In this document: positions 10,183 through 19,112 of the stretch, one piece after another | Position numbering within the stretch: the first letter of the stretch is position 1 | Layout: each line of letters opens with the position of its first letter | From: Gaetbulibacter saemankumensis DSM 17032 | Lineage (GTDB): Bacteria > Bacteroidota > Bacteroidia > Flavobacteriales > Flavobacteriaceae | DNA: 64,000 bases | Direction: 5' to 3' | Assembly: GCF_000425645.1 (NCBI RefSeq) | Contig: NZ_AUDV01000008.1 | Location: 1 to 64,000 of the forward strand | Position numbers and translations under genes: made by a program | The notes under the pieces: generated by a model | What the model was told of the DNA's origin: nothing | The model's database searches: none | The model's input: the letters and a program-made list of their open reading frames with translations, nothing else

Positions 10183-10711
10183 TTAAATAAACTGAATCTT
10201 CCAAATCTTGTTCCTTCCAGTTTACCTTTACTTTTTCATTATTTATAACATCTACCTGACGCCCTTTATAATCTGGCTGAATAGGTAAATGCCTACTAAA
10301 ACGCCTGTCGATAAGTGTTAGTAGCTCAATTTCATTTGGTCTTCCAAAAGACTGTATGGCAGTTAAGGCTGCTCGAATACTTCTTCCGGTATATAAAACA
10401 TCATCAACAAAAACAATATTTTTGTCCTCTACTAAAAAATTAATTTTAGTTGAATTGGCTTCTAATGGCTTATCACCACGACGAAAATCGTCTCTGAAGA
10501 ATGTAATATCTAACTGCCCTAATTGAATGTTTTTAACGTTATAATCTTCTTCCAGTATTTTAGCAATTCTATTCGCTAAAAACACCCCACGCGGCTGTAA
10601 ACCAATAAGTACCGTGTTCGAGAAGTCGTTATGTTTTTCAATAAGTTGACAAGCCAATCGATGAAGAATGATGTTTACCTCTTTTGCGTTAAGTAAAACT
10701 TTTTGACTCAT
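10172..10711 (-). CDS. pyrR: PyrR: bifunctional pyr operon regulator / uracil phosphoribosyltransferase
   Basis: PyrR is a phosphoribosyltransferase-fold protein that in several bacteria binds pyr mRNA and also has uracil phosphoribosyltransferase activity. The 179-residue length is typical. The PRPP-binding loop is visible as NIVFVDDVLYTGRSIRAAL, with the LIGLQPRGVFLA segment near the N-terminus and DRRFSRHLPIQPDY later. It leads the pyrR-pyrB-hypothetical-rnz-pdxH run. The upstream region carries a -7 box and a 14-bp palindrome. Whether it is a true RNA-binding regulator here cannot be judged from the sequence. Confidence 0.93.
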   Translation of the reverse strand: MSQKVLLNAKEVNIILHRLACQLIEKHNDFSNTVLIGLQPRGVFLANRIAKILEEDYNVKNIQLGQLDITFFRDDFRRGDKPLEANSTKINFLVEDKNIVFVDDVLYTGRSIRAALTAIQSFGRPNEIELLTLIDRRFSRHLPIQPDYKGRQVDVINNEKVKVNWKEQDLEDSVYLIEK

Positions 10712-10718
10712 ATACTAT

Positions 10719-10744
10719 CCAAACGTGTTTGGTTTACAAAAGTA
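10719..10744 (-). promoter_or_regulatory. pyrR promoter -7 box and adjacent palindrome
   Basis: On the minus strand TACTTTTG (10737-10744) matches the Bacteroidota -7 consensus; no well-spaced TTG is seen upstream. A 14-bp inverted repeat, CCAAACGTGTTTGG (10719-10732), sits between it and the pyrR start codon at 10711, over the expected transcription start. It could be an operator or an RNA hairpin. Confidence 0.55.
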
Positions 10745-10825
10745 ATTAAAAAAACAATGCATCTTGCATGAATTTAACTTAGAATTAAAGCACACATAAG
10801 ATATCTATTATAACTATATAAAAAA

Positions 10826-10849
10826 GAAGAAGTTCCGGAGAACTTCTTC
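10826..10849 (-). terminator. Terminator after the broken T9SS-sorted gene
   Basis: GAAGAAGTTC (10826-10835) and GAACTTCTTC (10840-10849) pair perfectly around CGGA, and on the minus strand a T run follows. It lies 29 bases past the stop codon of the upstream gene. Confidence 0.85.
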
Positions 10850-10877
10850 CTTATAAAACTTAGATTTGACATCATAA

Positions 10878-11624
10878 TTATTTAACAAACTTATGTAGAA
10901 AACGTTGTCCATTTGTTCCTTCTAAATTAAGAATATAAAATCCGCTACTTAATGCAGAAATATCAATTTGAGCCATATTAAATTGCTGTTGTGATTGACT
11001 TACTGCTTTTCCTGAAACACTATAAATAGTATAGCTCTTAAATTCTCTAATAGTATTTGAAACCTCTAAACTATTTGTCTTAGCTATTATTTTTGGTTTT
11101 TCGGTTTCTATTGTAGTATTAGATAGAGTTACGTCAAAAGCACTGTCCATAGTAATAGTAGTTCCGCTTAATAAATCACCTAATGCTGCTCCTAAACCAC
11201 TTGGTTTGTATACACGTAGATAATAGTCATCAGTATCGCTAACACCCTATATAACTTCTTCAAAACTGCCTCCAGCAAGTAAAACAACATCATAAGAACT
11301 ACATGCTATTTCGACTAAATTATTAACATCACCATTAATGGCCCTTAAAATTTGATACTCTATATTGGTTGCAACAAGTATGGCGGCACTTGCCATACCT
11401 ATGGTAATTTTGTTATCACCGCTTGATACATCATGCTTATAAAAAACATCTTCTGTTGCACCACAGCTTGGAATTAGTCCTGAAGCTGTCGCAGAATTGT
11501 AATCTAGTGTATTAACACTAACCGAGGTTCCTTCGATCGGAATAGCATTAGCTATATCGTTACCCGATTGGGCAAATAAAAAACTTACATTTAAAATTGC
11601 GATAAAAAGTAGATTTGTTCTCAT
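10878..11624 (-). pseudogene. Secreted protein with T9SS type A sorting domain, interrupted by one in-frame TAG
   Basis: A 248-codon frame is intact apart from a TAG codon at 11247-11249 (codon 126); the parts on both sides are in the same frame. The first part has a signal peptide (MRTNLLFIAILNVSFLFAQ) and a beta-rich domain (SGNDIANAIPIEG, FYKHDVSSGDNKITIG). The frame resumes as GVSDTDDYYLRVYKPSG and ends in a type A sorting domain (YTIYSVSGKAV, IDISALSSGFYILNLEG, FLHKFVK). A CAG-to-TAG change would explain the break. As read, the truncated product lacks its sorting signal, and a Met at 11150 could only restart a fragment without a signal peptide. A sequencing error is also possible. The exported protein's function is unknown. 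Confidence 0.85.
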
Positions 11625-11813
11625 ATAAATATATATTAAATTAAAAAATTAGTTCTTTTAATTACTTCTGTAAGGACTTACTATATGAGAGACACGTTAC
11701 ATAAAAACGAAAGAAAGTCTTATTTAGTTGTACTAAACTTATGAAAATAAAATAGTTTTTTCTTACAAATAAAGAGGTTTTCGATGAATGGTAACTTATG
11801 ACTATGCATAAAA

Positions 11814-11841
11814 AAAGCCTTCAAATATCTTTGAAGGCTTT
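11814..11841 (-). terminator. Terminator after rpsA
   Basis: AAAGCCTTCAAA (11814-11825) pairs perfectly with TTTGAAGGCTTT (11830-11841) around a 4-base loop, and on the minus strand a T7 run follows. It is 38 bases past the rpsA stop. The rest of 11625-11878 holds nothing else that I can identify. Confidence 0.9.
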
Positions 11842-11878
11842 AATTTATTAATGGTTTCCTGAGTTCAGGAAGTAAAAA

Positions 11879-13711
11879 TTATTTTTTACCGTCCATTTTA
11901 TCTTTAAGAGCTTGTAAAGCATCATTTGCATCACCTAAAGTTGGTTTTGCTTCTGCTGCTTGAGCTTCAGCTTTTCTAGCTGCTGCTTTTACGTTAGCAA
12001 TTTCTTCTGCTTTAAAGATAGCAGTGTGAGATGCTACAACACGTTTAAACTCTTTATTAAACTCAATGATTTTAAACTCTGCAGTTTCACCTTTCTTAAG
12101 TTTACTTCCATCTTCCTTTTCTAAGTGACGAGAAGGAATAAATGCTACGATATCTTCGTTGAATGCTACAGTAGCACCTTTGTCAACGATTTCAGAAATT
12201 TCACCTGTATGAACAGTTTCTAAAGCAAAATCTTTTTCGTAAGCATCCCAAGGATTCACAGTTGTTTGTTTGTGACCTAAACTTAATTTACGTCCTTCAA
12301 CATCTAACTCTAATACTACAACGTCTAATTTGTCACCTGCTTGACAGAACTCACTTGGGTGTTTAATTTTCTTAGTCCAAGATAAATCAGAGATATAAAT
12401 TAATCCGTCGATACCTTCTTCTAATTCAACAAATACACCAAAGTTTGTAAAGTTACGTACAATACCTGTGTGCTTAGATCCTACAGGGTATTTACCTGTA
12501 ATATCTGTCCATGGGTCTGGAGTTAATTGTTTAATACCAAGAGACATTTTACGCTCTTCTCTATCTAAAGTTAAGATAACTGCTTCAACTTCATCTCCAA
12601 CAGAAACGAAATCTTGAGCTGAACGTAAATGTGTAGACCAAGACATTTCAGAAACGTGAATTAATCCTTCAACACCATCAGCAACTTCGATAAATGCACC
12701 GTAATCTGCAATTACAACAACTTTGCCTTTTACTTTGTCACCAACTTTTACCTCTTCAGCTAAAGCTTCCCAAGGGTGTTTAGATAATTGTTTAAGACCT
12801 AATTGGATTCTTGATTTGTTTTCATCAAAATCAAGGATTACAACGTTAAGTTTTTGGTCTAATTCAACAATCTCGTTTGGATGATTAATTCTTGACCAAG
12901 AAAGATCTGTAATATGGATTAATCCATCTACACCACCAAGATCGATGAATACACCGTAAGAAGTAATGTTTTTAACAACACCTTCTAATACTTGACCTTT
13001 TTCTAACTGACCAATAATTTCTTTCTTTTGTTCCTCGATATCAGCCTCGATAAGTGCTTTATGAGAAACCACAACGTTTTTAAATTCGTGGTTGATTTTA
13101 ACAACTTTGAATTCCATTGTTTTATTTACGTACTGATCGTAATCTCTAATTGGTTTAACGTCAATTTGAGAACCTGGTAAGAATGCTTCGATACCGAATA
13201 CATCTACAATCATACCACCTTTAGTTCTACATTTAACAAAACCATTTACGATTTCGCCAGTTTCGTTAGCCTTAATTACGCGATCCCATGCTTTAATTAC
13301 ACGAGCTTTTCTGTGAGATAATACTAATTGTCCAGTCGCATCTTCACGAACATCAATTAATACTTCTACTTTATCTCCAACAGCTAAATTAGGGTTGTAA
13401 CGGAATTCGTTTAAAGAAATAACACCTTCAGATTTAGCATTGATGTCGATAATTGCATCACGATCTGTAATGTGGATTACTGTACCTTCAACAACTTCAT
13501 CATCTAAAGTGTCAACGAAATTCTCAGCTACTAATTTTTCAAATTCCTCTAATTGCTTTTCATCCACTTCATCAATACCTTCTTGGTAATTGTGCCAGTT
13601 AAATTCTTTTAAGAATTTTTCAGGATTTGCTTGAGCTTCAGAAACTACAGGAGTTTCAGTAGTTTGTGCTTCAGTTGCTTCAACTTCAGCTTGTTTTGTG
13701 TTTTCAGCCAT
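11879..13711 (-). CDS. rpsA: 30S ribosomal protein S1
   Basis: S1 binds mRNA leaders and helps place them on the 30S subunit. The 610-residue protein has six S1/OB domains, beginning near residues 50, 135, 230, 318, 405 and 492; characteristic strands include GVFIDLGGVDGLIHITDLSW and GAFIEVADGVEGLIHVSEMSW. The N-terminal ~45 residues are an acidic Glu/Ala/Thr-rich extension and the C-terminus is Ala/Lys-rich; both are outside the S1 domains. It is transcribed alone, from a -7 box 122 bases upstream through a leader of ~115 bases, and ends at a clear terminator. cmk, often next to rpsA in bacteria, is the next gene upstream. Confidence 0.97.
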   Translation of the reverse strand: MAENTKQAEVEATEAQTTETPVVSEAQANPEKFLKEFNWHNYQEGIDEVDEKQLEEFEKLVAENFVDTLDDEVVEGTVIHITDRDAIIDINAKSEGVISLNEFRYNPNLAVGDKVEVLIDVREDATGQLVLSHRKARVIKAWDRVIKANETGEIVNGFVKCRTKGGMIVDVFGIEAFLPGSQIDVKPIRDYDQYVNKTMEFKVVKINHEFKNVVVSHKALIEADIEEQKKEIIGQLEKGQVLEGVVKNITSYGVFIDLGGVDGLIHITDLSWSRINHPNEIVELDQKLNVVILDFDENKSRIQLGLKQLSKHPWEALAEEVKVGDKVKGKVVVIADYGAFIEVADGVEGLIHVSEMSWSTHLRSAQDFVSVGDEVEAVILTLDREERKMSLGIKQLTPDPWTDITGKYPVGSKHTGIVRNFTNFGVFVELEEGIDGLIYISDLSWTKKIKHPSEFCQAGDKLDVVVLELDVEGRKLSLGHKQTTVNPWDAYEKDFALETVHTGEISEIVDKGATVAFNEDIVAFIPSRHLEKEDGSKLKKGETAEFKIIEFNKEFKRVVASHTAIFKAEEIANVKAAARKAEAQAAEAKPTLGDANDALQALKDKMDGKK

Positions 13712-13799
13712 TTGCTGATTAAAAATTTGTATTCTGTTTGCTTAGGAAAGTCATGCAGCTAACAATACAGAAGTTATTATTAAATAATTGAGTTTCATC

Positions 13800-13840
13800 C
13801 CTTTTACCTTACCTACGCCGCTAAAAGGAGTGCAAAATTA
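13800..13840 (-). promoter_or_regulatory. rpsA promoter -7 box with a leader hairpin
   Basis: On the minus strand TAATTTTG (13833-13840) fits the Bacteroidota -7 box. Just after it, at the expected 5' end of the transcript, an inverted repeat pairs 13822-13828 with 13800-13806 (7 bp, 15-base loop). About 115 bases of untranslated leader lie between the predicted start and rpsA. Leader control of S1 is plausible because S1 autoregulates in Escherichia coli, but it is not shown here. Confidence 0.5.
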
Positions 13841-13945
13841 TGAAATATAATTCTAATTACCTAAAAATGAATTAATAAAATAACTCTCATTAAAACTACT
13901 GAACTCATACTAACCAAACATACCTAAAATTTAAACAATTAAAGG

Positions 13946-14644
13946 TCAAGCTTTAGAGATAATCTTTTCGGCAAGTTTAACAATTTTATGGAATTGTTCT
14001 TCCAAAGACAACTCTGAATTATCTATTTCAATAGCGTCTTCAGCTTTTACCAGCGGAGAATCTTTTCTGGTTGTATCTAAATAATCACGTTCCTGAACAT
14101 TTTTTAACACATCGTCAAAACTTACAACCTCTCCCTTTTCTATTAATTCTTTAAAGCGTCTTTGAGCTCTTGTTTCTGCCGAGGCTACCATAAATATTTT
14201 TAATTCTGCATCGGGAAACACCACGGTACCTATATCACGGCCATCCATGACCACACCTTTATTTATTCCCATAGCATGCTGCTGTTCTACCAGCTTCATT
14301 CTTACCTCCGGTATAGCTGCTATTTTACTCACCAATTGAGAAACTTTCAAGGTGCGAATCTCTTTCTCGACATTAATTCCATTTAAATAAACCTCTGAAA
14401 ACCCCAGCCCTTCATTATAAATAAAGGAAATAGAAACGTCATTTAATTTAGAAACTAATCCATCTTTATCTAAAAAAGAATCACTAATAAATCCTTGTTG
14501 CATCGCATAAAGAGTTATAGCTCTATACATAGCACCAGAATCAACATAGGTGTAACTCAAATGCTTTGCTAATTGTTTAGCAACAGTACTTTTTCCTGTT
14601 GATGAATATCCATCAATTGCGATAGTTATTTTTTTATTAGTCAT
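13946..14644 (-). CDS. cmk: (d)CMP kinase
   Basis: Cmk phosphorylates CMP and dCMP with ATP. The 232-residue protein has the P-loop GYSSTGKST near the N-terminus, the substrate segment VDSGAMYRAITLY, the MDGRDIGTVVFPDA motif and the lid arginines in RAQRRFKEL. The length is normal. It follows porQ with no intergenic base (porQ stop at 14645-14647, cmk start at 14642-14644), so the two are probably one transcript. rpsA lies downstream on the same strand but has its own promoter. Confidence 0.96.
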   Translation of the reverse strand: MTNKKITIAIDGYSSTGKSTVAKQLAKHLSYTYVDSGAMYRAITLYAMQQGFISDSFLDKDGLVSKLNDVSISFIYNEGLGFSEVYLNGINVEKEIRTLKVSQLVSKIAAIPEVRMKLVEQQHAMGINKGVVMDGRDIGTVVFPDAELKIFMVASAETRAQRRFKELIEKGEVVSFDDVLKNVQERDYLDTTRKDSPLVKAEDAIEIDNSELSLEEQFHKIVKLAEKIISKA

Positions 14645-15664
14645 TTATTGTAAATCTAATTGTAAACCAAAAAAGTTTGAATTGGCTGCGCTTGTATATT
14701 TAGCATGCGTATAACTAAATCGCATTTTATTTAATTTAATAGAAAATCCAGCCGATAAACCTGAAAAATTGCGTTGCTCTAATATCCGTAAATCTTCACC
14801 TCTTCTAAAATTATACCCTAAACGAATATTAAATCCTCCCTCCGGAAAAATTTCAGCTCCAAAAATAGAATGTCGCATTACCTGACCTATAAAACCTATT
14901 TTTTCACTCGATCTGTTACCACTTAAATCACTTTCTTCACGTGCAGGATTTGGACGAGAAATAGGCCATTCTTGTAAATTCTCTAGGGTAATGTGCCAGC
15001 GAATAGGTACATTCTCCATGAGTTGAGACATACCAAAATTAACTTCAAAAGGTAATTTTTCATGAAGTCCTGCATATGTTGTAAACTGTGTTCCTAAATT
15101 CCTAATACTTAATGCAGCATTAAAATCAATATCCTCATTAATATAAATCAAACCTAAATCGACAGCGCCTCCAAAAGAATTATATTGTTCTAATTTTGAT
15201 GTTATCAATTTTACATTGGCTCCAAAATAAAAATCACTATAATCTATTTGCAAAGCATATCCAAGCGATAAGGCGGTTTCACTCCCCGAAAAAGTTCCGG
15301 TTGAGTTACCATCTTCATCATAACCATCGAAACTTCCGTAATTTATGTATGTAATACCCGTATGAAAGGTTTGTGTATGTCTATCTACTGTATAAGCATA
15401 GGTAGCCGTTCCGTAACTAATTCCTCCAAGATAGCTGGTATAATTCAGAGCCAGCTGATTATCCATATCAGCATTTATAGTAGCAGGATTAAACAAACCC
15501 TGAGTAACATCATAATCCACATTAGTCAATACCTTACCACCCAATGCTGCCTGTCGTGGGGAAGACACAAGGTTTAAAAACTGATAGGTAGATTCGCCGC
15601 CAACCTGGGCGTTCGCATTAATTCCGAAGAATAAGCAAAAAGCAGCAATTGTTTTCTTTAACAT
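14645..15664 (-). CDS. porQ: Type IX secretion system protein PorQ
   Basis: PorQ is an outer-membrane beta-barrel protein of the T9SS attachment (PorU-PorV-PorQ-PorZ) machinery in Porphyromonas gingivalis. This 339-residue protein has a signal peptide ending at ANAQ, the family N-terminus (YQFLNLVSSPRQAALGG) and strands such as LALNYTSYLGGISYGTATY, ending with alternating barrel strands. Unlike the usual terminal Phe it ends LQLDLQ. It directly precedes cmk, an arrangement that I recall from other Bacteroidota. The PorQ assignment rests on the N-terminal and length match. Confidence 0.88.
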   Translation of the reverse strand: MLKKTIAAFCLFFGINANAQVGGESTYQFLNLVSSPRQAALGGKVLTNVDYDVTQGLFNPATINADMDNQLALNYTSYLGGISYGTATYAYTVDRHTQTFHTGITYINYGSFDGYDEDGNSTGTFSGSETALSLGYALQIDYSDFYFGANVKLITSKLEQYNSFGGAVDLGLIYINEDIDFNAALSIRNLGTQFTTYAGLHEKLPFEVNFGMSQLMENVPIRWHITLENLQEWPISRPNPAREESDLSGNRSSEKIGFIGQVMRHSIFGAEIFPEGGFNIRLGYNFRRGEDLRILEQRNFSGLSAGFSIKLNKMRFSYTHAKYTSAANSNFFGLQLDLQ

Positions 15665-15728
15665 ATTTACAATACAAAGTAAATAAATCTATCTTAAAAC
15701 GATAGTATCCAGCTTTTATTTTAAATAA

Positions 15729-15755
15729 AAAACCTCGACTACATATCGAGGTTTT
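15729..15755 (-). terminator. Terminator after lon
   Basis: AAAACCTCGA (15729-15738) pairs perfectly with TCGAGGTTTT (15746-15755) around a 7-base loop; on the minus strand a T run follows. It separates lon from porQ. Confidence 0.85.
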
Positions 15756-15770
15756 AAATTATTTAATTTT

Positions 15771-18221
15771 TTAAAGCTTCTTTGCGTTACTTACTTTTTG
15801 ATTCGTAATAGCTATATCTATGACTTCACGCATTTCGGTGACATAGTGAAATGTTAAGCCCTTTAAGTATTCTGGTTTTATTTCTTCTATATCACGACGG
15901 TTCTCTTCGCACAATAAAATCTCTTTAATTCTAGCACGCTTAGCTGCTAATATTTTTTCTTTGATTCCCCCTACTGGCAAGACTTTTCCTCGAAGGGTAA
16001 TCTCCCCTGTCATGGCTAAACTTTTCTTAACCTTTTTCTGCGTGAAAAGTGATACTAACGAGGTTAACATCGTTACACCCGCACTTGGTCCGTCTTTAGG
16101 TGTGGCGCCTTCTGGAACGTGAATATGTACATTGTATTTGTCGAAAACTTCTGGATTAATTCCAAAAGCTTCAGCATTAGACTTAATATACTCCATAGCA
16201 ATGGTAGCAGATTCTTTCATAACCTTTCCAAGATTTCCAGTTATGGAAAGAAGTCCTTTTCCACTAGATAAAATCGATTCAATAAACAATATATCGCCTC
16301 CTACACTGGTCCACGCCAAACCTGTTACTACCCCTGCAACATTATTATTTTCGTATTTATCACGTTCTAATTTTGGACCACCAAGAACCTCTATAATATC
16401 TTCGTTTGTAACTTTGATATTATATTCTTCTTCCATAGCAATATTTTTAGCCGCATGGCGAACCATTTTGGCAATTTGTTTTTCAAGACCACGTACACCA
16501 GATTCTCTTGTATAACCCTCAACTATTTTTTCTAATTGTGGTTTAGCTATTTTCAAATCCTTTTCACTCATTCCGTGCTCCTTTAATTGCTTTGGCAACA
16601 AATGACGCTTAGCAATTTCAACCTTTTCTTCAATGGTATAACCAGTTACGTTTATAATTTCCATACGATCACGTAACGCCGGTTGAATGGTTGCCAAACT
16701 ATTGGAGGTAGCAATAAACATGACTTTTGATAGATCGAAACCCATCTCTAAGAAATTATCGTAAAATTCACTGTTTTGCTCTGGATCCAATACTTCCAAC
16801 ATAGCTGACGAAGGATCTCCTTGATTAGAATTAGACAACTTATCAATCTCATCTAAAACGAATACAGGATTTGAAGTACCTGCCTTTTTTAAACTTTGAA
16901 TAATTCGGCCCGGCATAGCTCCAATGTAAGTTTTTCGATGCCCTCGTATTTCAGCCTCATCACGCAAACCACCAAGCGAAATACGTACATATTCACGACC
17001 TAATGCCTCTGCTATCGATTTTCCTAAGGAGGTTTTACCAACACCTGGAGGTCCATAAAGACACAGAATTGGCGATTTCATATCGTTACGCAGTTTCAAT
17101 ACGGCAAGATATTCGATAATACGACGTTTTACATCTTCCAAACCAAAATGATCACGATCTAAAATCTTTTTTGCACGTTTTAAATCAAATTTATCTTCAC
17201 TGAATTCATTCCAAGGCAAGTCTAAAAACAATTCTAAATAATTCCTTTGAATAGAATATTCAGCAACCTGAGGATTCATGCGCTGCATCTTTGCCAGCTC
17301 TTTTTCGAAATGCTTAGCTACCTTTTCATCCCACTGCTTCTCTTCAGCAAGCTTGCGCATTTCTTCTATTTCTTGATCATGATTTACACCTCCAAGCTCT
17401 TCCTGAATAGTCTTCATTTGCTGATGCAAAAAGTACTCTCGCTGCTGCTGACTCATGTCCATTTGTACCTTAGACTGAATATCATTCTTAAGTTCTAACT
17501 TTTGATATTCAAGATTCATATACTTTAGAGTAGCCAGCGCTCGTTTTTTAAGATCATCAATTTCTAAAAGAGATTGCTTTTCTGAAACTGCTAAATTCAT
17601 ATTAGAAGCCACAAAATTGATTAAAAACGAATTACTTTCAATATTTTTAATAGCAAAAGAGGCTTCACTTGGAATATTTGGACTTTCCTTAATAATGCTT
17701 AATGCTAAATCTTTAATAGAATCAATAATGGCAGCAAACTCCTTATTTTTTACCGCCGGTCTTGCCTCAGGCAAATCGCGAATCGTCGCGTTCATATATG
17801 GTTCCTCTGTTAACACTTCGGCAACCTTAAAACGTTTTTTACCTTGAATAATAACGGTTACATTTCCATCAGGCATTTTAAGTACACGTAGAATTTTTGC
17901 AACAGTACCAATTACATGAATCTCCTTAGCAGAAGGGTCTTCTACGGCCTCATCCTTTTGTGCTACAACCCCTATCACCTTACTACCTTTATTAGCATCG
18001 TTTATCAACTTAATTGATTTATCACGACCTGCTGTAATAGGGATAACCACCCCTGGAAACAAAACCGTATTTCTTAATGATAAAATAGGTAACGTTTCGG
18101 GTAATTCCTCATTATTTATTTCCTCCTCGTCTTCGGGTGTCATTAGCGGAATTAATTCTGAATTCTCATCAAAATCCTGTAATGACAAACTGTCAAGGCT
18201 TAAAAAATTATTTTTTTTCAT
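15771..18221 (-). CDS. lon: ATP-dependent Lon protease
   Basis: Lon is a cytoplasmic AAA+ serine protease that degrades misfolded and short-lived regulatory proteins. The 816-residue protein has an N-terminal LON substrate domain (about 40-240), a coiled-coil linker ([20 protein letters not shown]), an AAA+ module with Walker [10 protein letters not shown] and Walker [11 protein letters not shown], and the protease domain with Ser713 in [11 protein letters not shown] and Lys756 in [13 protein letters not shown]. Both catalytic residues are present. The N-terminus is about 30 residues longer and more acidic than in E. coli Lon. It appears to be transcribed alone. Confidence 0.97.
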   Translation of the reverse strand: MKKNNFLSLDSLSLQDFDENSELIPLMTPEDEEEINNEELPETLPILSLRNTVLFPGVVIPITAGRDKSIKLINDANKGSKVIGVVAQKDEAVEDPSAKEIHVIGTVAKILRVLKMPDGNVTVIIQGKKRFKVAEVLTEEPYMNATIRDLPEARPAVKNKEFAAIIDSIKDLALSIIKESPNIPSEASFAIKNIESNSFLINFVASNMNLAVSEKQSLLEIDDLKKRALATLKYMNLEYQKLELKNDIQSKVQMDMSQQQREYFLHQQMKTIQEELGGVNHDQEIEEMRKLAEEKQWDEKVAKHFEKELAKMQRMNPQVAEYSIQRNYLELFLDLPWNEFSEDKFDLKRAKKILDRDHFGLEDVKRRIIEYLAVLKLRNDMKSPILCLYGPPGVGKTSLGKSIAEALGREYVRISLGGLRDEAEIRGHRKTYIGAMPGRIIQSLKKAGTSNPVFVLDEIDKLSNSNQGDPSSAMLEVLDPEQNSEFYDNFLEMGFDLSKVMFIATSNSLATIQPALRDRMEIINVTGYTIEEKVEIAKRHLLPKQLKEHGMSEKDLKIAKPQLEKIVEGYTRESGVRGLEKQIAKMVRHAAKNIAMEEEYNIKVTNEDIIEVLGGPKLERDKYENNNVAGVVTGLAWTSVGGDILFIESILSSGKGLLSITGNLGKVMKESATIAMEYIKSNAEAFGINPEVFDKYNVHIHVPEGATPKDGPSAGVTMLTSLVSLFTQKKVKKSLAMTGEITLRGKVLPVGGIKEKILAAKRARIKEILLCEENRRDIEEIKPEYLKGLTFHYVTEMREVIDIAITNQKVSNAKKL

Positions 18222-18399
18222 AGATCTATTTAGGTCAATCTGTCATAAAGACAAATCATTTCTTTTAGTTTTATCTGCTTCAAAAGCAACAATTACTTAT
18301 ATATCAATAATTTAAGAGCAACTATAAATAACTCTTCAATATTAATGGTCAATACTTATGCCATAATTTGATGCTCAAGATAATAGGACAGTTGCAACT

Positions 18400-19053
18400 T
18401 TACATTTTACCCATTTTCTTCAAAATATAAAGTAACACAATCGGCAAGGCCAATAAAACAATCATTAACAAATTGGTAGCAAAAAGTGAAGGTACCAAAA
18501 CCAAGGTTATGACATAACCTCCAATAGCCCCACCAAAATGAGCATCGTGTCCTATATTTCCGATTCTATTTTTCATTCCATATATAGAATACAATAAATA
18601 GCCAATTCCAAAAATATAAGCAGGAATAGGAATTGGCACAAAAAACAAATACAAGCTCATACCAGGTTGTAATAAAATAGCCGAATATAAAACACCTGTT
18701 ACAGCACCACTGGCTCCAACTGCACTATAATGATATTCATTTTTATGAAATAGTAACGATAAATAATTACCAACAAACAAACTTCCGATGTAAATAAATA
18801 AAAATCCCACGGTACCGACGTCTGTAAAGACAGGGCGGGCAAAAAAATATAATGTTAGCATGTTAAACAACAAATGCTGTGTATCGACATGTAAAAAACC
18901 GGCACTAAACAATCTGATTTTCTCTCCACGTTGTATTGCTCCTACCTGAAACTTATATTGTTCAAAAAAGCTAAAATCACCAAACCCTTTATACGAGATT
19001 ATTACGTTTGCCGCAATCATTATTATAGTAATCATATCTAAATTGCCCATCAT
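18400..19053 (-). CDS. Rhomboid-family intramembrane serine protease
   Basis: This 217-residue membrane protein has about six hydrophobic segments. The catalytic serine lies in SAVGASGAVTG (rhomboid GxSG motif) and the catalytic histidine in HDAHFGGAIGGY, giving the Ser-His dyad of active rhomboids. An HxxxN-type segment, HLLFNMLTLYFFARP, is also present. Rhomboids cut transmembrane helices; no substrate can be named. Two adjacent Met codons start the frame, and either may be used. A -7 box lies about 42 bases upstream, back to back with that of the acyltransferase gene. Confidence 0.93.
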   Translation of the reverse strand: MMGNLDMITIIMIAANVIISYKGFGDFSFFEQYKFQVGAIQRGEKIRLFSAGFLHVDTQHLLFNMLTLYFFARPVFTDVGTVGFLFIYIGSLFVGNYLSLLFHKNEYHYSAVGASGAVTGVLYSAILLQPGMSLYLFFVPIPIPAYIFGIGYLLYSIYGMKNRIGNIGHDAHFGGAIGGYVITLVLVPSLFATNLLMIVLLALPIVLLYILKKMGKM

Positions 19054-19080
19054 GTGTAAAAGTTTAATTTCAAATTAGCA

Positions 19081-19102
19081 TATATTTGCGCTTACAAATC
19101 TA
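19081..19102. promoter_or_regulatory. Overlapping divergent promoters for the acyltransferase (+) and rhomboid (-) genes
   Basis: TATATTTG on plus (19081-19088) and TAGATTTG on minus (19095-19102) both match the -7 consensus and point away from each other, only 6 bases apart. Each promoter would lie in the other's early transcribed region. No well-spaced TTG accompanies either. Confidence 0.55.
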
Positions 19103-19112
19103 AAATTTATTC

